A stretch of 64,000 bases of DNA, from the NCBI RefSeq assembly GCF_000376785.1, contig NZ_AQXX01000124.1, positions 1 through 64,000 on the forward strand, in the 5' to 3' direction. Under the pieces are notes generated by a model, which did no database searches, had not been told where the DNA came from, and worked only from the letters and a program-made list of their open reading frames with translations. The translations under genes were made by a program, and so were the position numbers. The DNA is from Hahella ganghwensis DSM 17046 (lineage in GTDB: Bacteria > Pseudomonadota > Gammaproteobacteria > Pseudomonadales > Oleiphilaceae). The first letter of the stretch is position 1. Each line of letters begins with the position of its first letter. Below, in pieces: positions 31,803 through 40,583 of the stretch.

Positions 31803-32756
31803 CTATTCCCTGTGTGCCAATGGGGGCTGTTCCTTCAGCATTGGACTGAGCACCTCAATCCTGTCTGTCCAGATTCCTCCCTTGTAATCCGGCCCCAGTC
31901 GATCGATGTCTTCAGGAGCATCAATCTCCATGACATAAAACTCACCGCCGGTTTCGTGAACCATAGAGATAAAGTCATCTGGCCAACCCGGCACTTTTTC
32001 TGCCAGTGACAATGGTCCTCCAAAAATCTGTCCAGCACACTCGCCCAGATCCTGACCTTCGCTGCTGAGGAGCGTTCTGTAACACTGCGCGATCCTCGGC
32101 TTGGATGGCCAGGCTTTGATTCCGCTGACACCCGCGACATACTCCAGCATGTCATCCGTTCCGCCGTATACCATCAGGTGCTGTCGCTGCCTGGGAGGAA
32201 ACTGCCCGAGGAATTCCCCCAGGATTCTGGCTTCTTCCATATCTTTGCTTTTGATATCGATCAGAAACTTGCCATCGGGAAAGTACTGAAACACTTCCGT
32301 CAGGCTTGGCATTAATCCCACACCTTTCCCGCGCAAAGGAGTGGATTCTCCGCTATCAGCGGTATAGCCGTAACCAATGTCCAGGGTTTTCAAGCAGGTC
32401 ATGGTCTGTTCCCTGGTAACCCCCTGCCCGTCCGTGCGACATTCGAGGGCCCAGTCATGGAATACCGCAAAATGGCCGTCCACTGTCGGATGAATATCCA
32501 GCTCCACCCAATCGGCACCGGCAGAAAACGCAGCCTCCATTGAGGCCAGCGTATTTTCAAACAGTTCGTGAACGGGAGGGTATATTCGGTCTGCCGTACA
32601 GGTTGCATTGGTCAGTTCAGTACAGTCATAGAGATGGTGAACACCTCGGTGGGCAATGACCGGGCCCAGTGAATAGCTGAGCGATGAAATCATCATGAGT
32701 AACACGGCAACTGTTGTCTTTAGCGTCATGGTTTTATGCATTGGACTGCCCGCCAT
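31803..32756 (-). CDS. Secreted glycerophosphodiester phosphodiesterase family protein
   Basis: 317 residues (two further in-frame ATGs at 32741 and 32729 are possible starts). After a signal peptide ending near SYS-LGP, the GDPD fold is evident: VIAHRGVHH, ENTLASMEAAFSAGADWVELDIHPTVDGHFAVFHDW, and later FLIDIKSKD. These carry the metal-binding and catalytic His and Glu/Asp residues of the family, which releases glycerol 3-phosphate from lipid headgroups. Compared with GlpQ it has an insertion after the first strand. It begins 9 bp after the beta-lactamase gene and is probably co-transcribed. Confidence 0.88.
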   Translation of the reverse strand: MAGSPMHKTMTLKTTVAVLLMMISSLSYSLGPVIAHRGVHHLYDCTELTNATCTADRIYPPVHELFENTLASMEAAFSAGADWVELDIHPTVDGHFAVFHDWALECRTDGQGVTREQTMTCLKTLDIGYGYTADSGESTPLRGKGVGLMPSLTEVFQYFPDGKFLIDIKSKDMEEARILGEFLGQFPPRQRQHLMVYGGTDDMLEYVAGVSGIKAWPSKPRIAQCYRTLLSSEGQDLGECAGQIFGGPLSLAEKVPGWPDDFISMVHETGGEFYVMEIDAPEDIDRLGPDYKGGIWTDRIEVLSPMLKEQPPLAHRE

Positions 32757-32765
32757 TCAAACCAA

Positions 32766-33536
32766 TTAAAGAATGCCCAAACCCTGTAAACTGGCTTTGC
32801 CAAGCACAATTCGCTTATTGGCTTCAGCCGCGGAATACATATCGATATTCAAGGCAAAGCTGTAAACCCGATCGCCCTTGGTTACCCAGCCGACCCACCA
32901 GCCGATATCATTGCCCCAACCGGTTTTAGCATATAAGGTCCAGTCCAGATCTTGCTCCAGCTGCACAATCTCCCGCGTATCCGCCTGTGCCTGAACAGGA
33001 AATGGCAGTTCGCCCTGTGCCAGTCGTGCAAGAAAAGACGTTTGCTCCAAAGCACTGATCCGTAAAGGTCCGTCCAGCCAAAAACGATCAACAACCTCGC
33101 CTATGTCGGCATTCCCATAATCAAGCTTCCTCACGTTGGCCTGCATCCTCTCAAGCCCGGTACGACGTGCCAGCTCCTGATAAATCGGTACATTGGAAAT
33201 GGGGATCGCATCTCGCAGGCTCATATCTTTTTCCCAGATATCCATAGGTTGAGGCTGTCCACCGTAGGGCAGAATTTCGTCCACATTCTCAACCGAGCCA
33301 ATAGAAAGCCCGATCAGTGTATTGGGAATCTTGAATGTGGAAGCCGGGATAAAGGGAGTGACGGCACGTTCCCGGTTATATCCAGTGTATTGTTGTTGTT
33401 TGACGTCAAATAGAACGAATGTCCCATTCACACTCGCCGCTTTGAATAGTTTGCCGATATCGGCGTTCTCTTCCCAATCATCAGCGGAGACATTCAGGGA
33501 CATAAGTACGAGGAAAAAAATCAGAATATGTTTCAT
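32766..33536 (-). CDS. Class D (OXA-type) beta-lactamase
   Basis: 256 residues from the ATG at 33536; a frame extension to 33620 lacks support. The signal peptide ends at NVSA-DDW. All class D motifs are present: STFK (S66-K69), SNV (114-116), YGN (140-142), FWLDGPLRIS and KTG (204-206), then DIGWWVGWV. The periplasmic enzyme hydrolyses beta-lactams through an acyl-enzyme with a carboxylated lysine. It is upstream of the GDPD gene with no integron, IS or resistance genes nearby, which points to an intrinsic chromosomal enzyme. The spectrum cannot be deduced. Confidence 0.94.
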   Translation of the reverse strand: MKHILIFFLVLMSLNVSADDWEENADIGKLFKAASVNGTFVLFDVKQQQYTGYNRERAVTPFIPASTFKIPNTLIGLSIGSVENVDEILPYGGQPQPMDIWEKDMSLRDAIPISNVPIYQELARRTGLERMQANVRKLDYGNADIGEVVDRFWLDGPLRISALEQTSFLARLAQGELPFPVQAQADTREIVQLEQDLDWTLYAKTGWGNDIGWWVGWVTKGDRVYSFALNIDMYSAAEANKRIVLGKASLQGLGIL

Positions 33537-33649
33537 AAGGTCCATTTCTAAAAGAGGTTTGACAAGAAATGGCCATTTAACGGCATACATCAGGCGCCGT
33601 CGGGGCAAATGATGTCGCAACCAAGGGGAAATATGGCGAAATGTGGCGC

Positions 33650-33682
33650 AAAAAAAGACCGCCAGTAGCGGCGATCTTTTTC
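33650..33682 (-). terminator. Hairpin with flanking A and T runs
   Basis: AAAAAAAGACCGCC-AGTA-GCGGCGATCTTTTT: a seven-pair stem with one mismatch between an A-run and a T-run; on the minus strand it can terminate the GNAT transcript. Confidence 0.7.
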
Positions 33683-33692
33683 AGAGTGTAGG

Positions 33693-33763
33693 TGAATAAA
33701 CAAACACTTTAAGCCAACTTTTGGCGCTGCAATGGTAGCGCAATTCGTTTTTCAGGGATCTTA
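33693..33763. repeat. Diverged partial copy of the 17.9-kb foldback element
   Basis: GTGAATAAA, AGCC, ACTTTTG, CGC, GCAATGG, GCGCAA and GTTTTTCAG occur in the same order as in the right half of 17872-18018, at roughly three in four identity by eye. The left half is not visible. It abuts the stop codon of the GNAT gene. Confidence 0.65.
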
Positions 33764-34243
33764 GAGGTCTAGCGTCATGAAAACACTGTTAGGATCTTCC
33801 CGATAGTCGGCAAAGGGTTCACAATACTGAAAGCCGAAACCGGCATAAAGCTGACGTGCCGGATTAAAGGAGTCTTGTGACCCGGTCTCAAGACTTACCC
33901 GAGCATACTCACGTCTCCTGGCCTCCTCCAGCAGATGTTTCAACATTTTCTTGCCAATTCCCTGCTCCTGAAAAGCCGTGGCGGTACGCATGGATTTAAT
34001 TTCGCCATGATCAGCATTAAGCTCCCTCAAGGCACCACAGCCAATCAGTTGCTGATCCCGCCATGCTGTCCAGAAAGTAATCTCAGGCTTCCTGAGCCCC
34101 TCCAGATCAAGCGCATGAATGCTTTCCGGCGGAGAGCGTTGGATCATCTCCTGCATGTGCTCCTGCAACAGCCCAGTCACTTCAGGGCCGTTTAAATCAT
34201 CAACTTTTATTTCAATCGAATTCATTGTTAGTCGTTTGTTCAT
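33761..34243 (-). CDS. GNAT family N-acetyltransferase
   Basis: 160 residues from the ATG at 34243. The acetyl-CoA-binding motif A is IKSMRTATAFQEQGIGKKMLKHLLEEARRREYARVSLETG, followed by PARQLYAGFGFQYCEPFADY typical of PhnO/YafP-like GNATs. It transfers an acetyl group to an unknown amine substrate. The stop lies at the edge of the repeat at 33693-33763. Confidence 0.9.
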   Translation of the reverse strand: MNKRLTMNSIEIKVDDLNGPEVTGLLQEHMQEMIQRSPPESIHALDLEGLRKPEITFWTAWRDQQLIGCGALRELNADHGEIKSMRTATAFQEQGIGKKMLKHLLEEARRREYARVSLETGSQDSFNPARQLYAGFGFQYCEPFADYREDPNSVFMTLDL

Positions 34244-34392
34244 CACATTACCTTGTCCTTTCCGGGTATATGGGCCTATCGCATGACTAACGCTCGTACT
34301 GATTTTTTATCGTTTTATCTTCACATCATCTGCCTGCAGAAGCTTTTCCAGTTCTTCGTATCCTTCCAATTCCATCAGCAGGCGTCCTTTTT

Positions 34393-34608
34393 TTATGTTC
34401 TGGCGATATCGGTCCAGCACCTTCCCTCTACCGCGCCGACCAGTGCATAAAGAAAATTCAAACTGGGCCTGGTCGCACTTTCGTTAACCAAAGTCAGGTA
34501 GGCACGGATCGGACCGATCTCTCGCAATTGCTCCGGACTGGTGATACCGACGGCCATCAGTTGCTGTTCGGATTTCGGCCCAAGCCCCTGCAGATCTCTC
34601 AATCGCAT
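34393..34608 (-). CDS. Stand-alone TfoX/Sxy C-terminal domain protein
   Basis: 71 residues: LRDLQGLGPKSEQQLMAVGITSPEQLREIG (a helix-hairpin-helix-like start) followed by RPSLNFLYALVGAVEGRCW, the signature of the TfoX C-terminal domain. Full TfoX/Sxy proteins stimulate competence genes with CRP; this one lacks the N-terminal domain, as many gammaproteobacterial stand-alone versions do. It follows the mosaic protein gene by 12 bp and is probably in its operon. Confidence 0.8.
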   Translation of the reverse strand: MRLRDLQGLGPKSEQQLMAVGITSPEQLREIGPIRAYLTLVNESATRPSLNFLYALVGAVEGRCWTDIART

Positions 34609-34620
34609 GCCAGTCTCCTG

Positions 34621-36414
34621 CTATTTAACACCCCGGTTAACCGAACTTTCCCTGAAGCTGCCCGCAACGTCCTGCAACAGACTCACCTTGTCCTCAAACC
34701 TTGAGGTCAGTGTCCAGCCGATAATCTGATAATAATGATTCTCTCCTTCAATGGTCGTCAGAAGATATGTTACCTTGATGCCTTCAGTCGAGCCTGAAAA
34801 CGCCATTTGCTCAGCCTGAAGCCCGTTAACCGTCAGCGTTCTTCTCTGGTACACCAGCGTGGGCGATCTCAGCGCTTCATACATCAGAGACTGAATCAGA
34901 TCGGTGTAGGCAGTCAGCGTGTATCCGTCTTCAAAATCCGCTTTAGGCTCTTCCAGAATCAGGTAATAGGTATCTTCGAATAGATTTCCAACTCCCAAGG
35001 AGGCCTCTTCGTTTAGCTCATCCATTTTGTTCCAGTTCTCAGGAACCTGCAGAGAAAGGCGACTGTCCCTGCTGCGGACGGTTTGCTCCAGCCCCCGGGT
35101 GGAAGGACTGTCAGTTTCTGCCGCATTGACAGAACCAGGCAATGAAGGAGTCGCCCGATCAGTCACTGAAACTTGCGGACCGCCCCGGCACTCACTCATT
35201 CTGTATCTGTCCGGCATCAGCCCACCGTAACAGGTCCATTCCACTTGCCCATTTCGAATCCTGGGAGCCCACTCAATCGTATTATCAATCCCCAGCTCTT
35301 TAATCTTGAAGCTGGCCACAATGGTGGCATTGGATGCCAAAGCGATATTCACGGCATCGTTGCCCAGAGAATCAGGCAACCCCAGTTCCTGATTGCGGCT
35401 TGGATAGTTACCGGTAGATGTGATCACATCAGCCACTCTGGCCTGGGTATCACGCACCAAAGGCATACCACTGGAGACCCTGGCACGAATCGTATAATCC
35501 TGATAGGCCGGTATGGCGACTGCAGCCAACACTCCCACCTGCATCACCATGATAAAGATACCGATGACAGCGGCGACAATCACACCACTGCTCGAAGGCA
35601 CGCTACTGTACTTACGCTCCCAGCTTTCCTTCGAGGAAACGAAGAACACGATGGCCTCTACCAGTGACACCAGACTGGGAATCATCGTCCCCCATAACAG
35701 CAGGTAGAATATTCCCCACCATTGCCCCAGGTAGAACCGATGAACACCAAAGCCCCCTAAAAACAATGCCAGCAGGCCGGCAACCGTTTTGTCTTTTGAT
35801 TTTGTCAGCACCTGTTGGGTGTTGCATTTCGGGCAGCGAATGGCGGAGGCCGAGATACTTGATCCACAATGGCGACAATATACTTCCGGTTCCTGGCTAA
35901 CTTCAGCAGCAGGTGACTGGTAAATGGAATCTGCCTGCTCGTCTGCCGCTACTGGGCTTTCTGCGTTTGAGCCCACAGAATCGACATCCGGGTGAGCGAT
36001 GCTGGCGGATTTTGCACCGGAAGCTCCTGCTTTTGGCGCATCGTCTTCCAGCGTCTTCGTGACAGTTTTTTCTGCCGCCGGAGCGGCAACTTTTGGAGAC
36101 ATTGTTCCAGGAGGCGCAATGACCGTTTTGTCATTGCCAGAATCAATTGGGGGAGCAACCGCCTTGGGCTGGCTCTCTATCAGCGCCTCTCTCAGCTCAC
36201 AGGTTCCTCCGACTTTTTCAATGGCGAGTTTGTACTTCTCCGCCATGTTCCGGTCGACATTTTTCTTGATCACCAGACGTCCCTTCGCCAGCATCTTGCG
36301 AACGTTGGCGCTGTCCTGTTTAAACAGCTTGGCGAGCCTGGGGACCACCTGCTCTGCTTCCATTCCGGGTTGGCACTGTCCCAGCAGTACAATATCGACT
36401 TTCAGATCAGACAC
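34621..36414 (-). CDS. Zinc-ribbon/TM2/pilin-like mosaic membrane protein
   Basis: 597 residues with an unusual series of modules. Residues 1-75 are a small alpha/beta domain; 76-175 a low-complexity Ala/Pro/Ser linker; 180-197 a zinc ribbon (C180, C183, C194, C197); 207-260 a TM2 domain (KDKTVAGLLALFLGGFGVHR, then FYLGQWWGIFYLLLWG). At 277-310 a third hydrophobic helix runs into AVAIPAYQDYTIRARVSSG, strongly like the N-terminal helix end of type IV pilins, followed by a pilin-like region with ITSTGNYPSRNQELGLP to about 410. After a second linker, a DcrB/PsbP-like domain (about 450-597) closes the protein. I infer an inner-membrane protein; function unknown. Confidence 0.75.
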   Translation of the reverse strand: MSDLKVDIVLLGQCQPGMEAEQVVPRLAKLFKQDSANVRKMLAKGRLVIKKNVDRNMAEKYKLAIEKVGGTCELREALIESQPKAVAPPIDSGNDKTVIAPPGTMSPKVAAPAAEKTVTKTLEDDAPKAGASGAKSASIAHPDVDSVGSNAESPVAADEQADSIYQSPAAEVSQEPEVYCRHCGSSISASAIRCPKCNTQQVLTKSKDKTVAGLLALFLGGFGVHRFYLGQWWGIFYLLLWGTMIPSLVSLVEAIVFFVSSKESWERKYSSVPSSSGVIVAAVIGIFIMVMQVGVLAAVAIPAYQDYTIRARVSSGMPLVRDTQARVADVITSTGNYPSRNQELGLPDSLGNDAVNIALASNATIVASFKIKELGIDNTIEWAPRIRNGQVEWTCYGGLMPDRYRMSECRGGPQVSVTDRATPSLPGSVNAAETDSPSTRGLEQTVRSRDSRLSLQVPENWNKMDELNEEASLGVGNLFEDTYYLILEEPKADFEDGYTLTAYTDLIQSLMYEALRSPTLVYQRRTLTVNGLQAEQMAFSGSTEGIKVTYLLTTIEGENHYYQIIGWTLTSRFEDKVSLLQDVAGSFRESSVNRGVK

Positions 36415-36580
36415 ATTGATTCCTGTTTGTAATGACTTGGCAAATTTTTAAGCACATGGGACTGAATTTTCTATGGAACGTTAGAAAATTTGTCTTAAAC
36501 AACTTATAGGGCGTTATTTCTAATCCATAAGTCTTTATATTTCCACCTGATATTGCAATAAGCGGTTGCATCAAAGAAGA

Positions 36581-36690
36581 CAGATTCTGCCGCCAGAATC
36601 AGGAGAACCCGTAGCGTTCGGGCCTTCGAGAGACTATTGACCCGACTACAGGTGAAGGGCTGAAAATAGTGTCGGGACACACAAAAGGAA
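36581..36690 (+). other. Possible structured leader of the merR-type gene
   Basis: Three inverted pairs lie in a row upstream of the regulator: GATTCTG/CAGAATC, CCCG...CGGG and, spanning about 36 bp, CCCGAC/GTCGGG. The rest of the gap back to 36415 is AT-rich. I match it to no known riboswitch. Confidence 0.3.
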
Positions 36691-36695
36691 AAACG

Positions 36696-37208
36696 ATGCT
36701 AACAGTCACCCAATTGGCCAGAAGGTATAAACTCTCGCGTGCAACGATACTCTACTATGAACGGGCCGGCTTGCTCGCACCTGCCCAAAGATCTGACAAT
36801 GGATACCGCTGGTATGGCGACAAAGAAGCACAGAGGCTTGAGGCCATACTGGCTTATCGCTCCTATGGCGTTCCGGTGGCCCAGATACAGGACCTTCTGA
36901 AGCGGCAATGCAGCAAAGCTCAGAACGACATTCTGCGCGAGCAGTTTCATAAACTGGAAACTGAAATCCGCAAGTTGCGGCAACAGCAAAAAGCCATCGT
37001 GGCCCTGTTACAACAACCAGAATTAATGGAAGGCTCGATGGTCACCAAGCAACGTTGGGTAGACATCATGAGTGCAGCGGGCTTCGATGAAGAGGATATG
37101 CACAACTGGCACCGACAGTTTGAAAAGATGGAACCTGAGGAGCATCAGAAATTTCTTGAATCGCTGGGAATAGAAGCGGATGAGATCAAGCGTATTCGCA
37201 ATTTCTGA
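36696..37208 (+). CDS. MerR-family transcriptional regulator
   Basis: 170 residues from the ATG at 36696 preceded by AAAGGAAAA. The N-terminal MerR HTH (LTVTQLARRYKLSRATILYYERAGLLAPAQRSDNGYRWYG) is followed by a dimerisation coiled coil (about 85-110, KLETEIRKLRQQQKAIVALLQ). The C-terminal 60 residues (MVTKQRWVDIMSAAGFDEEDMHNWHRQFEKMEPEEHQKFLESLG) occur in a subset of MerR proteins of marine gammaproteobacteria. No metal-binding cysteines in the effector region, so it is not a MerR/CueR metal sensor. Confidence 0.9.
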   Translation: MLTVTQLARRYKLSRATILYYERAGLLAPAQRSDNGYRWYGDKEAQRLEAILAYRSYGVPVAQIQDLLKRQCSKAQNDILREQFHKLETEIRKLRQQQKAIVALLQQPELMEGSMVTKQRWVDIMSAAGFDEEDMHNWHRQFEKMEPEEHQKFLESLGIEADEIKRIRNF

Positions 37209-37282
37209 ATGCCGCCCCGAAACGCAGCCGTTCCAGACTACATTCCATTCACAGACAACAGAACTTGACCAAAAGCTTTCAA

Positions 37283-37297
37283 TGTGAAAATTTCACA
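37283..37297. promoter_or_regulatory. 15-bp palindrome resembling a Crp-type site
   Basis: TGTGAAA-A-TTTCACA is a perfect inverted repeat with one central base. It contains the TGTGA and TCACA half-sites of CRP, but with five rather than six bases between. It lies about 100 bp upstream of a small ORF and in the same region as the Crp-like gene. Confidence 0.45.
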
Positions 37298-37384
37298 GTT
37301 TTCTTGAGCTAAAGTTCACTGCGACACTTCTTCCTCCAGGTCATGCTCTTCCCTGCCATTCGGATTTGTCGGAGAACCGTATCA

Positions 37385-37651
37385 GTGAAAAGAGCGCCCC
37401 TGAAAACCTGTTTAGACACCCCCCTGGTCATCATCGCCGTTGCTTTTGCCCTATTCACCAGCATCACCCTGGAGCTCCGACACTCCGCTTTGGATCAGGG
37501 CAATGGAAACTTGGCCGCCTCAGAACGTCACCCGGAAAAAGTTCGCCAAGGGAACCCTCTCCTGCCAGCAATTCAAATGAAAGATGCATTGCAGTACGAA
37601 ATATCCATCAGTCATCAACGTCTGTTGGAACTGTGGGGGATCAATGAGTAA
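37385..37651 (+). CDS. Possible small membrane protein, unknown
   Basis: 88 residues from a GTG at 37385: a short basic start (VKRAPLKTC), one hydrophobic helix (PLVIIAVAFALFTSITL), then a polar tail ending HQRLLELWGINE. No ribosome-binding site stands out and no family is recognised. It is convergent with the Crp-like gene, with one base between the two stops. It may be spurious. Confidence 0.35.
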   Translation: MKRAPLKTCLDTPLVIIAVAFALFTSITLELRHSALDQGNGNLAASERHPEKVRQGNPLLPAIQMKDALQYEISISHQRLLELWGINE

Positions 37652-37652
37652 T

Positions 37653-38303
37653 TCAATAGTGGGCCGGTAAATCATCATTGATAACGATTTTCTTTTTCTC
37701 CATCCGGATATAACCGCCAACTACAAGATCTTTCATGATCCGGGAGACCATTTCCCGGCTTGCCCCAACCCGATTGGCAATATCCTGCTGGGTCAAAGGT
37801 ATTTCTGTGACCAGATGATCACCCTGTTTCTCGGATAGCTGCAGCAGCGTATTGGCAACGCGACCATACACATCCATAAGCGCCAGGTTCTTGACATTAC
37901 AGGTCAGTGCTCGCACCCTTTTTGACAGATATCTCACCAGATGATAAGCCATCTCAGGATTATGCCGGAAGGCTTCAATCAGTGCGGTTTTGTTCAAAAT
38001 CAGAAACCGGCATGCTTCTGTCGTCATGACCGACGCTGAACGTTCCTGGTCATCAAACAGCGCCAGCTCACCGAAATGATCACCGGCTTTCAGATCATTA
38101 AGGGTGACCTCACGACCATTCTCATCACTGCAGAACACCTTGACGCGTCCGGACACAATGACATATAGCGAGTCACTATGGTCTCCCTCAGTTATGACGA
38201 TACTGTTTTTCTGAAAGGTACGGAAAGCGGCATGTTTCTCCAATTGCTGGAGTTGTTCAGGGGCAAATCCGGAAAACAGCGGGATTTTGGCCAGGTAACT
38301 CAT
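37653..38303 (-). CDS. Crp/Fnr-family transcriptional regulator (Crp-like)
   Basis: 216 residues from the ATG at 38303 with GGAG upstream. The cyclic-nucleotide-binding domain has AGDHFGELALFDDQERSASV, keeping the G-E-L and R-S residues that bind cAMP in CRP. The HTH TQQDIANRVGASREMVSRIMKDL keeps the R-E...R residues that read TGTGA half-sites. There are no N-terminal cysteines for an Fe-S cluster, so it is neither FNR nor DNR. It is divergent from the CHASE2 cyclase gene, which suggests enzyme and sensor for the same cyclic nucleotide. Confidence 0.9.
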   Translation of the reverse strand: MSYLAKIPLFSGFAPEQLQQLEKHAAFRTFQKNSIVITEGDHSDSLYVIVSGRVKVFCSDENGREVTLNDLKAGDHFGELALFDDQERSASVMTTEACRFLILNKTALIEAFRHNPEMAYHLVRYLSKRVRALTCNVKNLALMDVYGRVANTLLQLSEKQGDHLVTEIPLTQQDIANRVGASREMVSRIMKDLVVGGYIRMEKKKIVINDDLPAHY

Positions 38304-38540
38304 AGTGGTACTCTCCAATGTTATTGCCAGCCAGTGCAGTTAGAGCCCGGCTCTGTTTTTGTTATTAACTTCGTACAACACTATTTACCCGAATAGCACC
38401 GGATATCCGGAGCTATCGGTTATCCGGAGCTATCGGAAAATTTTGACACCATAAAATCAGTATACGCCTGTTACCAGATCTCAAGAAGCGCCAATTAAGG
38501 TTAGGGTATTGTTCGCAACCCTGCTGTGAAACTATAGTCT

Positions 38541-40583
38541 ATGAAACTGTCAGTCGAACGATCGTCCATGGAAAATACAGCCCAGCGGAACAGGACCTAC
38601 CGGATACTGCCATTGGTATTGTTGTTGAGCCTGTCTTTATGGTTGATATCTCCCTGGGGCCAGTCCATTGAAGAAGGTTTTGGGCTGGATGTCCTTTTCT
38701 GGCTCCGTGGCCCTATACCACCGCCGGAAGACGTGGCCATTATTGCGATTACGGAACGCACGTCCGAAGCCCTCCAGCTCCCACGCCTCCTCACTGCATG
38801 GCCACGCTCGGTGTACGCTGACCTGGTGCAGACATTAAACCAGTCAAATACGGCGCTGATGGTCTTTGATATATTTTTCAGAGAACCCGGAGATCCTGAA
38901 TCTGATAGACTGTTTTCACATGCATTACATGCAAGCGGTAAAGGGATTCTGTTTGCCTACAGTGAACGACAGATTGTCGAGCTGAACGGACAAAAGATAC
39001 AGCAGGACAGGATTCTCCCCCCCCTGGAACTCTTTTCGTCATCCGCTCTGTCGACTGCCCCATTTATCCTCCCCAAAGTCTCTTCCAAATTGACCAGATA
39101 CTGGCTGCGCTGGGAGGTTTCACCTCCTCGCTTAACCCTGCCCGGTGTCGCTTACCGATATACCATGCTGAATAGCCAGCCTAGAGAAGGTTCAGAAACC
39201 GACAGGTCTTCCTTGGATCAACTGAACAGCATTCAGATCTACAACTTCTACGGACCTCCGCGCTCTTTTCCCACAATCTCGCTAGAGGACTTTCTATCAG
39301 CTCCCCGGCAATATCAATCATTGCTGGATGGGGCGGTCGTCTTTATCGGTTATTCCGCCAGTTTTCAGCCGGATCAAAAAGATGGTTTCTACACGCCATT
39401 CACACCGGATTCCGGATTGGATATCAGCGGTGTTGAACTGGCCGCGACAGCCTATGCCAATCTTATCGAGGGCTCCTATATTCGGCATAATATCCTTATC
39501 TGGCTGGTAGCATTCCTGCTTTACATCGGATTGCTTTTCTTTGTTGGTATGAAGCTCTCCGCGGAACGCGGGCTGATCCTGATGACGGTGGCCGCAGGTT
39601 TTTATCTGGCAATAAGCCATGGCCTGTTTACCCATTTTCACTTTTGGCTTCCCTGGGTGACTCCGGTCCTGATCGCTACGCCGCTCATTGCGATCTTTTG
39701 CGTCCGGTATCGCCTACTCCTCGTCCATCAAAGAGCCAAAGCACTGGAGACTGTCTTCGGACAATACCTTCCCGCCCGGGAAATCCAGCGCCTGGCCGCT
39801 TCCCCTGATCGTTTGCCGGCACAAGAGACATTATTCGGCGTCTGCATGGTAACAGATGCCACCGGCTTCACCAGCATTGCAGAAAAGCTGACAGCCGGGG
39901 AACTCAGCGAGCTACTGGACGATTACTACAAGGCAGTCATTTCCCCGATCCGTCGTCGGGGAGGCATGATTTCCGATGTTGCCGGTGATGGTATCATCGC
40001 ATTGTGGCCTCATGTCGATCAGGCGCATATCTGGGAACAGATGAAACCAGTCATCAATGAGCTTCAGGAGTCTATCGACCATTTCAATCGGCTTCATGAC
40101 AGCACACCTCTGCCAACCAGAATCGGCATACACGCCGGCGAAGTGGTCCTGGGTCATTTCGGCGCATCCGACCATTTTGAGTACCGGGCGATAGGCGATA
40201 TTGTCAACACCACCTCCCGCATCGAGAATGCCAACAAGTTTCTGGGTCAAACCCTGCTGCTGAGCGGTGCCTGCGCTGGCCCTGACACAAAAGATCTGAG
40301 GTTGATTGGACATTTTCTCCTGTCAGGAAAGCAAACCCCTCTCACTCTTTACACCATCACCGGCGAGGGTTGGAAACCGCAATTGGAACGCCAGTTTAGA
40401 GAAGCGCTCGCAAGCTTTACCGCAGGAAACTTTACTGAGGCTAAAGCACTTTTTGCAGAGCTGCTCAGAGAAACTGGAGATAATGCCTGTGAGTTTTATC
40501 GTCAGGCATGTGACACAGAATCACCATTTATCACTTCCATTACCGATGCTCACTATCTGATTTCACTCCCGAAAGAAACCTGA
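38541..40583 (+). CDS. CHASE2-domain class III nucleotide cyclase
   Basis: 680 residues. An N-terminal membrane helix (22-38) is followed by a periplasmic CHASE2 sensor (about 45-310), three membrane helices (about 317-337, 343-363, 371-392) and a class III cyclase domain (about 430-600). Metal-binding aspartates D439 (VTDATGFTS) and D483 (AGDGIIALW) and the transition-state residues N556 and R560 (GDIVNTTSRIEN) are present. The usual base-selecting lysine position carries D479, so adenylyl versus other specificity is open. A C-terminal helical tail follows. The start may instead be the ATG at 38568. It is upstream of a FecR/TPR gene, a pairing seen in other proteobacteria. Confidence 0.92.
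   Translation: MKLSVERSSMENTAQRNRTYRILPLVLLLSLSLWLISPWGQSIEEGFGLDVLFWLRGPIPPPEDVAIIAITERTSEALQLPRLLTAWPRSVYADLVQTLNQSNTALMVFDIFFREPGDPESDRLFSHALHASGKGILFAYSERQIVELNGQKIQQDRILPPLELFSSSALSTAPFILPKVSSKLTRYWLRWEVSPPRLTLPGVAYRYTMLNSQPREGSETDRSSLDQLNSIQIYNFYGPPRSFPTISLEDFLSAPRQYQSLLDGAVVFIGYSASFQPDQKDGFYTPFTPDSGLDISGVELAATAYANLIEGSYIRHNILIWLVAFLLYIGLLFFVGMKLSAERGLILMTVAAGFYLAISHGLFTHFHFWLPWVTPVLIATPLIAIFCVRYRLLLVHQRAKALETVFGQYLPAREIQRLAASPDRLPAQETLFGVCMVTDATGFTSIAEKLTAGELSELLDDYYKAVISPIRRRGGMISDVAGDGIIALWPHVDQAHIWEQMKPVINELQESIDHFNRLHDSTPLPTRIGIHAGEVVLGHFGASDHFEYRAIGDIVNTTSRIENANKFLGQTLLLSGACAGPDTKDLRLIGHFLLSGKQTPLTLYTITGEGWKPQLERQFREALASFTAGNFTEAKALFAELLRETGDNACEFYRQACDTESPFITSITDAHYLISLPKET

Noticed and set aside
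37653-38303. DNR/FNR regulator for the nir and nor genes
   Set aside because: It keeps CRP-like cAMP-contact residues, has a CRP-type recognition helix and no Fe-S cysteines, so it is better read as Crp-like.
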